Shown here: piece by piece, positions 7,757 to 16,915 of the stretch
Numbering within the stretch: position 1 is the stretch's first letter
Layout of the letters: every line of letters begins with the position of its first letter
Assembly (NCBI GenBank): GCA_934358675.1
Contig: CAKRKX010000035.1
Coordinates: forward strand, 1 to 22,812
Direction of reading: 5' to 3'
Length of the DNA: 22,812 nt
Origin: an uncultured Agathobacter sp.
Lineage (GTDB): Bacteria > Bacillota > Clostridia > Lachnospirales > Lachnospiraceae
Made by a program: the position numbers and the translations under genes
Notes under the pieces: model-generated
Database searches by the model: none
What the model was told of the DNA's origin: nothing
Seen by the model: only the letters and a program-made list of their open reading frames with translations

Positions 7757-8926
7757 CTACGCGTTAGCAACTGAATCCGCCAAAGCACTAAGCGCCGGAA
7801 TATCCGCATCTTTCATTGTGGACTTGATCGTTACCATCGGCTCCACGATCGTCACATTCTTCATTGTCTCGAGAATCGCTTTCATCGTTCTTCCCGCGGT
7901 CGGGCCCCATGAACCGTTCTCAATGATACCAACAGTACGGTTCTGGTATGCCTTGGACTGTAAGTGATGCAAAAAGTCCTGCATGCACGGGAAAACGCCA
8001 CCGTCGTAACTTGCTCCCGCAACTACCATACGGTCGTAGCGGAATGCATCCTCGATTACCTCTGCCATGTCCTCTCTTGCGAGATCACTGACAACGACTT
8101 TCTCAACGCCTTTTTCGCGGAGCATCTCGGCAAATTTCTCCGCAACCTTAGCGGTATTGCCGTGGATCGAAGCGTATGCGACCAACACACCCTTGTCCTC
8201 CGGGCGGTAGCTGCTCCATGTATCATATAATCCGATATAGTAACCAAGATCTTCCTTGAGGATCGGTCCGTGAAGCGGACAGATCATCTGAATATCAAGG
8301 TTTGCTGCTTTCTTTAACAATGCCTGCACCGGTGCGCCGTACTTGCCAACGATATTGAAATAATATCTTCTTGCCTCACATGCCCAGCCTTCTTCGTCCT
8401 CGGAATCCAATGCTCCGAATTTGCCGAATCCGTCTGCCGAGAAGAGGATTTTCTCTGTGCTCTCGTAAGTTACCATAACTTCCGGCCAGTGTACCATCGG
8501 TGCCATCACGAATGTCAGTGTATGGCTTCCGAGTGATAATGTATCGCCCTCTGCAACCGTTACCTTCTTGATCTGTGGGTCAATGTCAAAGAACTGTGGA
8601 AGCATTGCAAATGTCTTGGCATTTCCTACCAATGTCACATCCGGATAGAGCTCAATGAGTCTTCCGATACTTCCCGCATGATCCGGCTCAAGATGCTGGA
8701 TCACAAGATAATCCACCTTGCGTCCTGCAAGCGCCTCTGTGAGATTCTTCTCCCACTCCTCCATACCGCGTGCATCCACGGTGTCCATGAGCGCAACCTT
8801 CTCATCCAGAATCAGATAAGAATTGTAAGACACGCCTTCCGGAACCACATACTGGCTCTCAAAGAGATCGATCGTCTTATCGTCCACTCCAATGTATTTT
8901 ACTGCATCTGAAATTGTTACTTTCAT
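7757..8926 (-). CDS. Flavo-diiron protein (O2/NO reductase, FprA family)
   Basis: Reduces O2 to water or NO to N2O, using electrons normally passed from rubredoxin; a detoxification enzyme in strict anaerobes. The N-terminal metallo-beta-lactamase-like domain carries the diiron ligands His78-x-Glu80-x-Asp82 (QHLEPDHAGS), His146 (MVHWPEV), Asp165 (SADGFG) and His219 (CPLHGP). From residue 247 comes a flavodoxin domain with the FMN phosphate loop YASIHGNTAKVAE, and later GIIENGSWGPTAGR. At 389 aa it is the minimal two-domain form, with no fused rubredoxin or NADH oxidoreductase, so a separate rubredoxin is needed. The ATG has AAAGGGG 9 nt upstream and lies 30 bp after the DUF624 gene. Whether O2 or NO is preferred cannot be told from sequence. 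Confidence 0.95.
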   Translation of the reverse strand: MKVTISDAVKYIGVDDKTIDLFESQYVVPEGVSYNSYLILDEKVALMDTVDARGMEEWEKNLTEALAGRKVDYLVIQHLEPDHAGSIGRLIELYPDVTLVGNAKTFAMLPQFFDIDPQIKKVTVAEGDTLSLGSHTLTFVMAPMVHWPEVMVTYESTEKILFSADGFGKFGALDSEDEEGWACEARRYYFNIVGKYGAPVQALLKKAANLDIQMICPLHGPILKEDLGYYIGLYDTWSSYRPEDKGVLVAYASIHGNTAKVAEKFAEMLREKGVEKVVVSDLAREDMAEVIEDAFRYDRMVVAGASYDGGVFPCMQDFLHHLQSKAYQNRTVGIIENGSWGPTAGRTMKAILETMKNVTIVEPMVTIKSTMKDADIPALSALADSVANA

Positions 8927-8956
8927 ATTCTTATACCCCTTTCTATGGTTTGTTCG

Positions 8957-9610
8957 CTAATCATCCATTCGATCGACAAGATCGTTTTCCTTTTCCTGCT
9001 CCAGATCTTCCGGGCTCATGTATTTACGGAAAATGCGCTCCAGCACGGCATCCAGCGTCAGAAACAGAAGTGCCGGTATCAAAAAGATCAGAATCGGGAA
9101 CAGATAAACAACAAATGCTGCCAGTGCAAAAAGCACCAGAACAAGCAATGACCACGGCAGATGAATGATCATCATAAACAGTGAATTCTTCAAAGTTGTT
9201 TTTACGCCGTCCTCAAATCTTGCAATATACGGGAACAGATAGCATGCCCAGATAATGCTGAACACGATCATGATCAGGAAGAAATAGAAAAAGGTTCCCA
9301 ATGTATTGCCCGCTTTCAGCGTCTGATATGTAATGTAAGCATCCATGCCGAGAATGATCTGAACGATCAGAAGTACCAGCCAGGACAGTGTCGACTGCTT
9401 GAATCCTTTCGTGAAAGCATGAAAGAAATTCTTGGTCATGTAGCCTCTGTTGCCGCGCACCGACTTGTGAATCGCATAATAGAGCGCGCTCGTCGATGCT
9501 CCGAACGTGATGATCGGAAGGCTGCAAAAAAACCACAGTGCACTCAGCGCCATACAATCGACCAGCTTGCTTAATGCCTGAAAAAATCTGTTATCCCAAT
9601 TAAACTTCAT
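8957..9610 (-). CDS. YesL-like DUF624 integral membrane protein
   Basis: This 217-aa membrane protein has about five hydrophobic segments, at roughly residues 16-45, 70-95, 100-130, 140-165 and 165-190. The N-terminal pattern FFQALSKLVDCMALSALWFFCSLPIITFGAST and the basic loop GYMTKNFFHAFTKGFKQST are typical of the YesL/DUF624 family. Those proteins often sit beside carbohydrate transporters, but their function is not established. The charged tail (EDLEQEKENDLVDRMDD) is probably cytoplasmic. The ATG lies inside the 3' end of aroK (11-nt overlap) with GAGG 7 nt upstream, so it should be translationally coupled to aroK. Nothing links it directly to the shikimate pathway except this arrangement. 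Confidence 0.8.
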   Translation of the reverse strand: MKFNWDNRFFQALSKLVDCMALSALWFFCSLPIITFGASTSALYYAIHKSVRGNRGYMTKNFFHAFTKGFKQSTLSWLVLLIVQIILGMDAYITYQTLKAGNTLGTFFYFFLIMIVFSIIWACYLFPYIARFEDGVKTTLKNSLFMMIIHLPWSLLVLVLFALAAFVVYLFPILIFLIPALLFLTLDAVLERIFRKYMSPEDLEQEKENDLVDRMDD

Positions 9611-10133
9611 TTGTATTCCTCAGCTTTCCGATAATTTCCTCGCAGACCTGCTCTCTTGTCTTACCGTCCGTCTGGATCGTGATGTCCGCCGCTTCCTCAT
9701 ACAGCGCACGGCGCTTCTCCATCAGCTCCGCAATATATTCCACATTCATGTGACCGTTTAAGATCGGTCGATCCGTGCTGTTCTTCACACGCTCATAGAT
9801 GGTCTCCGGTGTTGCCTTAAGAAAGACGATCCGTCCGCTTTTCTTCATATTCTGTGTATTCTCCGGGCGCACGACAACTCCACCACCGCAGGATACGATG
9901 CTCGGCTCCTGCTCTCCCAGATCAACAATGAGCTGGCTCTCGATATCACGGAAATGTGCCTCGCCGTACTGCGCAAAGATGTCGTTGATGGACATTCCCT
10001 GCTCCTCCACGATACGCTGATCCATCTCAACAAGCGGGAATCCCAGCTCCCGCTGCAAAGCTTTGGCAATCGTGCTTTTGCCGGCACCCATAAATCCAAT
10101 CAGGAAAATGTTACTGTTGATCTCTTTACTCAT
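9600..10133 (-). CDS. aroK: Shikimate kinase
   Basis: Phosphorylates shikimate at the 3-hydroxyl with ATP, step five of chorismate synthesis, in the cytoplasm. The P-loop GFMGAGKS is at residues 13-20. The shikimate-binding region has VEMDQRIVEEQG, FRDIESQ and SCGGGVV, and the lid carries RPILNG. Its 177 aa is a normal single-domain length. The start codon overlaps the aroE stop as ATGA (10130-10133), so the two are translationally coupled; an AAAGGAG site lies about 11 nt upstream inside aroE. The next gene (DUF624) overlaps its end. Confidence 0.94.
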   Translation of the reverse strand: MSKEINSNIFLIGFMGAGKSTIAKALQRELGFPLVEMDQRIVEEQGMSINDIFAQYGEAHFRDIESQLIVDLGEQEPSIVSCGGGVVVRPENTQNMKKSGRIVFLKATPETIYERVKNSTDRPILNGHMNVEYIAELMEKRRALYEEAADITIQTDGKTREQVCEEIIGKLRNTNEV

Positions 10134-10999
10134 GAAAAGAACTTCTCCTTTACTTCATCTACCGGCATATCCATGCCTGTGTATAATTTGAACGCAGCAA
10201 CGCCCTGCCACAGAAGCATGCCCTTGCCACCGATGCAGGTGCATCCGGCTTCCTTTGCCTCGCGGAGCATCTTTGTCTCCTCCGGATTGTAGACTGCGTC
10301 ACACACAACAAGTCCCGGACGGAATGCAGACAGATCCTTGACCACACTCTGGTCATCCATCGGCTTCATTCCGACGATCGTCGCATTCGCAAAGATATCA
10401 CTGGACTGGATCTCCTCCGTCATCTTCGCGGTGTCCGCGATATCGTACACATTGACGATAATTCCAGGCACTGCTGCACGGATCTTCTCCGCCGTCTTAA
10501 GTGTTCTCTCGAAAAAGGCATCCTTAATATTAAAAATCGTAATCTCTCTCGCTCCGTCAAGCGCGCACTGCACCTGAATTGCAGTCGCTGCACCGCCGCC
10601 ACCTGCGACCGTGATCTTCTTGCCCCTGATGTCGATTCCGTGATCCTTTAAGTTGTTGACAAAACCCTCTCCGTCCGTAATATAGCCTTTGAGTCTGCCA
10701 TCCTCATTGACAATCGTGTTGACCGCGCCGATGATCTGTGCTGCCGGTGAAAGCTCGTCCACACACTTTGCAGCCTCTGTCTTGTCCGGCATCGTCACAT
10801 TGCAGCCTCTCATCTTGAAAAGCTTCATTGCCTCCAAGGCATCCTTTACCTGATCTTCCTTTATATCAAATGCGACATATGCATAATCCAGTCCCAGCTT
10901 CGCGAAACTGTAATTATACATTGCCGGTGATCCGGAATGTCCGACCGGCGATCCGATCAAAGCGAGCAGTCCGGTATGTCCTGAAATTCTCTCTTCCAT
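10130..10999 (-). CDS. aroE: Shikimate dehydrogenase
   Basis: Reduces 3-dehydroshikimate to shikimate with NADPH. The substrate-binding N-terminus contains IGSPVGHSGSPAMYN (Ser22, Ser24). Catalytic Lys73 lies in NVTMPDK, Asn94 in GAVNTI and Asp109 in TDGEGF. The nucleotide-binding loop is GGGGAATAI (about residues 133-141). Its 289 aa is typical of the quinate/shikimate dehydrogenase branch, which can also oxidise quinate, so strict substrate choice is uncertain; pairing with aroK favours shikimate synthesis. The ATG has AAAGGAG 8 nt upstream and sits 43 bp after the DHH-HAD gene. Confidence 0.94.
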   Translation of the reverse strand: MEERISGHTGLLALIGSPVGHSGSPAMYNYSFAKLGLDYAYVAFDIKEDQVKDALEAMKLFKMRGCNVTMPDKTEAAKCVDELSPAAQIIGAVNTIVNEDGRLKGYITDGEGFVNNLKDHGIDIRGKKITVAGGGGAATAIQVQCALDGAREITIFNIKDAFFERTLKTAEKIRAAVPGIIVNVYDIADTAKMTEEIQSSDIFANATIVGMKPMDDQSVVKDLSAFRPGLVVCDAVYNPEETKMLREAKEAGCTCIGGKGMLLWQGVAAFKLYTGMDMPVDEVKEKFFS

Positions 11000-11042
11000 C
11001 TGTTTTGCTCCTTTACCGATTTGGATTTATTGTACCAAATAT

Positions 11043-13268
11043 CTACACCTGCGACAAGAGTTCGAGCGGTTTATCGATCATTGTTTTTGCACCATGTTCC
11101 ATCAGGAAAGGCACATCACGGAATCCCCATGTCACGGAAATACAATCGAGCCCGGAGTTCTTCGCCGTCTGGATATCCACATCCGAATCTCCCACATAGA
11201 CCGCATCGCTTTTCGTCACGCCGATCTCACGCAGCGCCTTCTCGACCATATCCGGTGCCGGCTTTCTCGCAACACCTTCCATCTCGCCGATCGCCGCCGA
11301 TGTGTATTCGCTGAAAAACTTCTCGTTTAATTCCTTAACTGCCGAATCAAGTTTATTGGAAACGATCGCCATCCTGATTCCACGCTCTTTCAATTCCTTC
11401 ATCACATTGAGCACATCCGGATACGGCGCAGTGTGATCAAGACAATGCTCTCCGTAATATTCCTTAAACGCTGCAAACGTCTGCTCAAACAAAGGATTCT
11501 CCTCTCCGTCCGGCACCGCACGAATCATCAGTTTACGCACACCGTTGCCGACATAACGCCGAACCTGATCGAGTGTACACTGCGGCATTCCCTGTGAAGC
11601 AAGTGCCGCATTGGTCGCATCCTTTAAATCCTCGAGGGTGTCAAGAAGCGTTCCGTCAAGATCAAAAATGACGGCCTTGCGCCCCTGTGTCACACCGGCT
11701 TTCACATAAGTCTGCTCAAAAAATTCTTTTTTCATAATACATACACCTTCCAATTGCTCCGTATCGTCGGTCAGATAATCGCCGATACGTCCTAACGTAT
11801 AATGCTGTTCTCCGTCTGCTTCCGCAAAAAGCTTTACTTTGCGGTCAAGGCAGCGCGCATGAACAAAAAGTTTGCCTTTTGGCACACAGATCTTCGCAGC
11901 ACGCATCGGTGCGACCACCTCGCCGGAGTGCACAACCTTGATCGTCGGCGAATACTCTGCATCGCGCAGTCTGAATTCCCAATTCGGATAACTGCGATAC
12001 TGCTTTGCAAAATCACTCTCCTTACAGAAGAGCACACCGCCCATCGGGCTGATTGTAAGGATCATATCCTCCTCGATCACAGTCTCAATATCTCCATGCA
12101 TAGTTCTTATAACGGCTTTCGTACCGGGCTCAATCAGATCCGTTACGCGGACAAAGCCCCAAGGAACCTGCTTTCTGCAGTAATGCTCTGCATTATCACT
12201 GTCAAGCTTACATTCTCTTGCATAAATGATATCGGTATCATCCATATACTTGCGGAACCGGTTCTCTAATACTGACTTCACACCAGATGCAGACGGATGT
12301 TCACTGTCACCCACCTCATCTAATTCCATGCGTGGCATAAAATGATGCTGCTCACAGAGCTTTAAATACTCCTTGGTCAACAGATCCATCGCAATAAATC
12401 CACCGGCCTTGGCCTCGTGTCCGCCTCCGGAACCGATGCCTTTGCTGAGTTCCGCCGCCAGCTCGTTCGCCTTCACTTCCTTGATGCAGCTTCGAACCGA
12501 GAATTTGACACCATCCTGCACAACATTGAATACGACACAGATATCGATTGCATCCACTTCAAGTACAAGATCGCTGATGATACCAAGCACATTCGGATCG
12601 CACGGTCCTGATTTCACGACTGCTGCACGATACTCCTCAAGATAATCACTGTGCAATAAAGCAGCTCCCGCCGTCTCCAAGTCTTCGAGCGAAAGATTCG
12701 CATTGCGGTATTTATGCATCAGCTGCACATCAAACGCAGCCTCATCCCTGAGATCCTTGTCCAGCGGGTGTGCGAGTTCAGACAGACCACTCGTGTCCGT
12801 ATATAACCCGTAATATAAAGCAGTAGAAAGCTTACGATTATTTTGCACATCGAAATTTTCTTTCTTTAACATCTGCCAGATCAAAGTCGAACATGCACCA
12901 AGATTGCTGCGGACTTCCGAAAGCTTCGGAAGCTGCGTGTTGATACGGTGATGGTCGATGACCGCTACCGTATGCGCATCAAAACGCATGGAATTACCAC
13001 CGCCATACTGACAGTCCACCATCACTAAGAGATCCGGTGTCTTCTCCAGCTTGTCCACATGCCGGATCGGAATCTCCAGATCCTGAACCATCATCACAAG
13101 ATTGCTCTTGCGGATCCGGTTGCGTCCGGCATAGATCAGATCCGGCTTTTTGCCCTGTGACTGCAAATACAGATATACACCAAATCCGCACGCGAGCGCA
13201 TCCGCATCCGGATTATCATGGCATTGCACGACGATATTATCATATGGTAATAAATCTTTTAGTCTCAC
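11043..13268 (-). CDS. DHH/DHHA1 phosphoesterase fused to two PGDYG-like modules and a HAD phosphatase
   Basis: This 741-aa protein has three parts. Residues 1-310 form a DHH phosphoesterase: HDNPDAD (17-23), VMVDCQ (Asp85), DHH at 105-107, and the DHHA1 loop GSGGGHEAKAGG (279-290). Relatives such as NrnA degrade nanoRNA, pAp or cyclic dinucleotide products. Residues about 345-525 hold two divergent copies of a small module with a GD-(Y/M)-(L/I) turn and a later Lys-x-x-(D/F)-F-x-x-x-Tyr (GDIETVIEEDM to CKESDFAKQY; GDYL to MKKEFFEQTY). Residues 530-741 form a Gph-like HAD phosphatase: FDLDGTLLDT (Asp536, Asp538), IVSNK, and the KPAPDM and GDSDVDI motifs. The start is GTG with an AGGGGG site upstream. 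It lies 30 bp after the LtaS-like gene and 43 bp before aroE. The true substrate pair is unknown. Confidence 0.88.
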   Translation of the reverse strand: MRLKDLLPYDNIVVQCHDNPDADALACGFGVYLYLQSQGKKPDLIYAGRNRIRKSNLVMMVQDLEIPIRHVDKLEKTPDLLVMVDCQYGGGNSMRFDAHTVAVIDHHRINTQLPKLSEVRSNLGACSTLIWQMLKKENFDVQNNRKLSTALYYGLYTDTSGLSELAHPLDKDLRDEAAFDVQLMHKYRNANLSLEDLETAGAALLHSDYLEEYRAAVVKSGPCDPNVLGIISDLVLEVDAIDICVVFNVVQDGVKFSVRSCIKEVKANELAAELSKGIGSGGGHEAKAGGFIAMDLLTKEYLKLCEQHHFMPRMELDEVGDSEHPSASGVKSVLENRFRKYMDDTDIIYARECKLDSDNAEHYCRKQVPWGFVRVTDLIEPGTKAVIRTMHGDIETVIEEDMILTISPMGGVLFCKESDFAKQYRSYPNWEFRLRDAEYSPTIKVVHSGEVVAPMRAAKICVPKGKLFVHARCLDRKVKLFAEADGEQHYTLGRIGDYLTDDTEQLEGVCIMKKEFFEQTYVKAGVTQGRKAVIFDLDGTLLDTLEDLKDATNAALASQGMPQCTLDQVRRYVGNGVRKLMIRAVPDGEENPLFEQTFAAFKEYYGEHCLDHTAPYPDVLNVMKELKERGIRMAIVSNKLDSAVKELNEKFFSEYTSAAIGEMEGVARKPAPDMVEKALREIGVTKSDAVYVGDSDVDIQTAKNSGLDCISVTWGFRDVPFLMEHGAKTMIDKPLELLSQV

Positions 13269-13298
13269 AACGTCCCCCTCTTATCCTGTTCTCTCCGA

Positions 13299-15248
13299 TT
13301 ATTTTTTCAGATCATACGGAAAGAATATGTTACTTCGTCCCTTTTTATCAAACATAGAATTGTACTGCAATATATTGTAACGGTTGATCCACTCTGCTTC
13401 CTCTCCGGTAGCCTCATCGAGATGCAGATAGCAGCCGTTGCTCTCCGAATAGTATCCTCTGGAATTGATTGCCGGAACAACCTCCATCATCTCTGCAAGA
13501 AATTTGTTATACTCCGGAAGCTCGATTCCCGCACGCTCAAGTGTCAGTGTCGACAGATAGTTTAGGCTTGTGATATCGACATTCTCCTCCGGCGTATCAT
13601 AATTCGTCCAGATAAAGAACGGAACCGTGTACAACTTCTCCAGTTCATCTTCGGTCAGTCCCGATAAACCTTTTCCGTTTAAGATCGGATAGAAATTACT
13701 GTTCAGGCTCGGCTGATGATCTCCGAAGAATACGATCTCTACCGGATCATCCACACTGGAAAAATAGTTGATCAGATTCTCAACCGCCTTATCACTCTCA
13801 TGCACAAGTGACAGATACTGATTTGCATCCGTGTATGAACGGCCAATCTTATACACATCCTCATGGAAATTATCGTACGGTTCCCCATATCCTCCATGAT
13901 TCTGCATCGTAATTCCCATCAGATAAAGCTTTTCATTCGCCCCGCGGCTCTCATAACGGTCAATGATCTTATCATACAGTTCCTGATCCGTAATATACTC
14001 TCGCAAAATCTTCGACTGGTCAAAATCATCGATGAAATGCATCTCATCATATCCGATATCCGGATAAACCTGATTTCTGCTCCAGCCAGTCGCATAATAC
14101 GGATGCATCGCAACACAGGTATACCCGATGTCTTTCAGATTCGACACAATGGATGTCGGCGTATCACTGATGTACTGCTGATAAACAACCGATCCGCTCG
14201 GCAGGAAAGCCATCGAATTTCCGGTCAGATATTCCCACTCCGAGTTCGGTGTCTTCGCGCCAAACACGGAAGACAAAGCATAACCCTTCGTCGTATTTTC
14301 TTTCAGAGAATCAATAAAAGGTGTCAGCTCCACATTCGTCTTCAGCTCTCCCAGCACGCTCAGATCCGAAAATGACTCATTCATAATTACAATAATCGTT
14401 GGATCCTTCACATCCGTCTTGGAATAATTCTTATCATCCGCCTGATATTCCTGCTCCAGCGACTGAATCGCTTCCTTCGAATATCCATCCGGTGCAGCCA
14501 CAAAGCTGTCCCTGATTCCGAGAATAAAATTTAAAATATAGCCGTTGCGGTACGTTCCTTTCTGCTCCCAGGTCTCCGTATTGATATCAAACGCATTGAT
14601 CACAACGATCATACATGTGATCGCCGCCAGCATCACATCAATCACACGCATTTTCCATGCATGCGCAAACTTAATACGACATTTGCGGACGAATGCGATA
14701 AAAAGCGCTGTCGCAAAGATCGCATATGCGCCTTTGGCATTCAGCCGCAGCTGGTAATTACCGGCAACGCTTAAGCCCGTTCCGATTGATCGGATATCGG
14801 CAAACTGAAATTCATTGCCGCGGAACAGATATACAAAATAATCTACAAATGCGAAACACAGTAGGGTCACATGGGAAATAATACAGGTCAGACCGCTATT
14901 GTTCGTAAATAATTGAACAAAGAAGTATACCACAAGACAACAAAGGACATTCAAAAACAGTTTGTAATTACTTGTCCTTGCAAATAGTTCGGAGTCCAGA
15001 AGAAGTCTCTGGATCATAAATGTCGTAAAGATAGAACCACCGATAAACAAGATCAGTGTCCAAAGCCACGGATACCGCTCATCCAGATCAATCTTAATGC
15101 TTTTGACCAGATAGTATAACAGTCCGTAAGCCACCAGTGCGGCAATGTGAAATCCGATTGTCACATACATGACAATGGCTAAAATGATGGCGATCGCCGC
15201 CCGTATGTTATTTTTCTTATCGTATTCAAGTCGTATTTTAAAATTCAT
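13299..15248 (-). CDS. LtaS-like polyglycerolphosphate synthase / membrane phosphotransferase
   Basis: An alkaline-phosphatase-superfamily membrane enzyme, probably transferring glycerolphosphate (or another phospho-headgroup) from phospholipid to a surface polymer. Using the start at 15248 (649 aa), five or six membrane segments occupy residues 15-225. The extracellular catalytic domain begins near 280, with metal ligand Glu291 in NESFSDL, predicted nucleophile Thr333 in KTPNSEWEYLTG, then MQNHGGYG and GDHQPSLN near the end. An in-frame ATG at 15284 lies in the loop of a terminator hairpin and has no ribosome site. The ATGs at 15254 and 15248 follow it, and only the latter has even a weak GGA site at proper spacing, so the start is uncertain. 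It heads the packed minus-strand run down to pyk. Confidence 0.85.
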   Translation of the reverse strand: MNFKIRLEYDKKNNIRAAIAIILAIVMYVTIGFHIAALVAYGLLYYLVKSIKIDLDERYPWLWTLILFIGGSIFTTFMIQRLLLDSELFARTSNYKLFLNVLCCLVVYFFVQLFTNNSGLTCIISHVTLLCFAFVDYFVYLFRGNEFQFADIRSIGTGLSVAGNYQLRLNAKGAYAIFATALFIAFVRKCRIKFAHAWKMRVIDVMLAAITCMIVVINAFDINTETWEQKGTYRNGYILNFILGIRDSFVAAPDGYSKEAIQSLEQEYQADDKNYSKTDVKDPTIIVIMNESFSDLSVLGELKTNVELTPFIDSLKENTTKGYALSSVFGAKTPNSEWEYLTGNSMAFLPSGSVVYQQYISDTPTSIVSNLKDIGYTCVAMHPYYATGWSRNQVYPDIGYDEMHFIDDFDQSKILREYITDQELYDKIIDRYESRGANEKLYLMGITMQNHGGYGEPYDNFHEDVYKIGRSYTDANQYLSLVHESDKAVENLINYFSSVDDPVEIVFFGDHQPSLNSNFYPILNGKGLSGLTEDELEKLYTVPFFIWTNYDTPEENVDITSLNYLSTLTLERAGIELPEYNKFLAEMMEVVPAINSRGYYSESNGCYLHLDEATGEEAEWINRYNILQYNSMFDKKGRSNIFFPYDLKK

Positions 15249-15264
15249 TTTCATTCCATTACAA

Positions 15265-15297
15265 TACAACAAAATTCCCGGCATGTAAACCGGGAAT
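15265..15297 (-). terminator. Rho-independent terminator/attenuator after the radical SAM gene
   Basis: An 8-bp GC-rich stem (15274-15281 with 15290-15297, ATTCCCGG/CCGGGAAT) and 8-nt loop are followed on the minus strand by TTTTGTTGTATTG. It is 41 bp after the radical SAM stop and about 17 bp before the LtaS-like start. It therefore either ends the upstream transcript or attenuates the downstream genes. Confidence 0.75.
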
Positions 15298-15338
15298 CCT
15301 GTGCCTAAATCTTAATTTTATGTGAAAAATTGTGGACT

Positions 15339-16736
15339 TTACTTTTTCTTGAAGTTTGTGTAGCCTTTCTGCTTGTATGGATGCTCTGCCCATAATTTAT
15401 CCGCGGTGCCTTTCCACTCATTTGCGTAATCCACGCATTTTCCGCAAAGATGCTCTACCGGCTCAGCTTCCTCAACATCTGTTGAATGAGCACCGGTCTC
15501 ATGTACCATCTTCTGAAGAATCTCTGGATTCTCAAGCATTGGACATGGACGAAGCATGTTCTCGTTGAATGGCTGATTGTCTCTGTATGCCATAAACAGA
15601 GGCTGCTTTAAGCACTCAAGAAGTGACTTCTCGCGGATATTTGCTCCGGAATAGTGAATGAATACACAAGGCTCCACATCACCCTTCGGGTTAATATGAC
15701 AATAGTTACGTCCTCCGGCGATACATCCGCCGACGAACTCACCGTCGTTCTGGAAGTCCATAACGAAGATCTCTTTTCCGCCTTCCTTTGCACGAACCTC
15801 ACGAATTCTGTGATAGATATATTCTCTCTGCTCCTTGGTAGGCATCAGTTCCGGTGAAGCCTTCATTCCAACCGGCATCAGATGGAAGTACCATGCAAAG
15901 CGGCTTCCATGCTCGATCAGAAGGTCGAAGAACTCATCACTTGTGACAGCTTCCATGTTCTTGCTTGTGTAACATACGCTGTTGCCGAAGATCAGTCCGT
16001 TCTCATGTAATAAATCCATAGCGGAAAGAACTTTCTTATATACACCTTCGCCACGACGGAAATCATTTGCATCCTCAAATCCCTCAAGGGAAATCGAAAG
16101 CGAAAGGTTACCGACTCTCTTCATATCATCGCAGAACGCCTGATCCACCAATGTTCCGTTTGTGTAGCAGTGGAACGCACAATCATTATGCTTCTCGCAA
16201 AGCTTGATGATATCAGCCTTACGAACCAATGGTTCTCCACCTGTCATCATATAAAAATATATGCCAAGTTCCTTACCCTGTGTGACAATGCTATCCATCT
16301 CTTCAAAGCTTAAGTTCAGCTTATGTCCATATTCTGCCGCCCAACATCCTGTACAACGCAGATTGCATGCACTGGTCGGATCCATCAGGATCAGCCACGG
16401 AATATTACACTGCTCAACTTCTCTCATCTTACGGATTTTCTTCGTTCCGGCAAACGCTGCCTGATAACCAAGATTTAAAGCTGTCATCTTCGCAACGTGC
16501 GGATCGGTCTCATCAAGAAGTCGGTTGACATAACGCATCCATTTATGTTCCGGATTCATAATCATTTTCTTTGCGCCTTCATAGGACTCTGCAGTAAAAT
16601 TATTTCCCATGAATTTCTGAACCAGATTAACGATATTGAGTAATGCCTTCTCTCTATCTTTATTCAGGCTTTTCAAAGTTGCATCGATTGCAATTGAAAA
16701 TGCCTGTCTCTCTGCCGCATCTTTTAAACTTGCCAT
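15339..16736 (-). CDS. Radical SAM/SPASM enzyme with helical N-terminal extension
   Basis: This 465-aa protein should cleave S-adenosylmethionine with a [4Fe-4S] cluster to make a carbon radical. The cluster motif is Cys124-x3-Cys128-x2-Cys131 (CNLRCTGCW), with the SAM-binding GGEP at 166-169. A SPASM-like region with Cys338, 346, 357, 398, 431 and 434 would carry further Fe-S clusters. Residues 1-110 are predicted helical and unrelated to peptide-recognition (RRE) domains. No small precursor peptide gene is adjacent, which argues against peptide maturation. A very similar architecture occurs in Clostridia, Thermotogae and methanogens, including enzymes proposed to join lipid tails in membrane-spanning lipids; the link here is inference. 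The ATG has GGAGGAG 6 nt upstream, a near-perfect promoter and a long leader. Confidence 0.88.
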   Translation of the reverse strand: MASLKDAAERQAFSIAIDATLKSLNKDREKALLNIVNLVQKFMGNNFTAESYEGAKKMIMNPEHKWMRYVNRLLDETDPHVAKMTALNLGYQAAFAGTKKIRKMREVEQCNIPWLILMDPTSACNLRCTGCWAAEYGHKLNLSFEEMDSIVTQGKELGIYFYMMTGGEPLVRKADIIKLCEKHNDCAFHCYTNGTLVDQAFCDDMKRVGNLSLSISLEGFEDANDFRRGEGVYKKVLSAMDLLHENGLIFGNSVCYTSKNMEAVTSDEFFDLLIEHGSRFAWYFHLMPVGMKASPELMPTKEQREYIYHRIREVRAKEGGKEIFVMDFQNDGEFVGGCIAGGRNYCHINPKGDVEPCVFIHYSGANIREKSLLECLKQPLFMAYRDNQPFNENMLRPCPMLENPEILQKMVHETGAHSTDVEEAEPVEHLCGKCVDYANEWKGTADKLWAEHPYKQKGYTNFKKK

Positions 16737-16915
16737 CTCTTACTCCTCCGTTTTCTCTCTTATTCTTTGACTCTATTGGAAGTATATTGGATTTTTCACC
16801 GAATGAGAATATTCAATCACACAATCGTGTATATTTTCAATATACAGTTTTCCAATTTTGTCTATCGGTATCTGTTATTGATTAGCTTTACATGTAGTTT
16901 TCGATACCATATCAG

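Noticed and set aside
16737..16910. SAM riboswitch in the leader of the radical SAM gene
   Set aside because: No conserved SAM-I, SAM-II or SAM-IV core pairing or loop sequences are seen; radical SAM genes are not usual targets.
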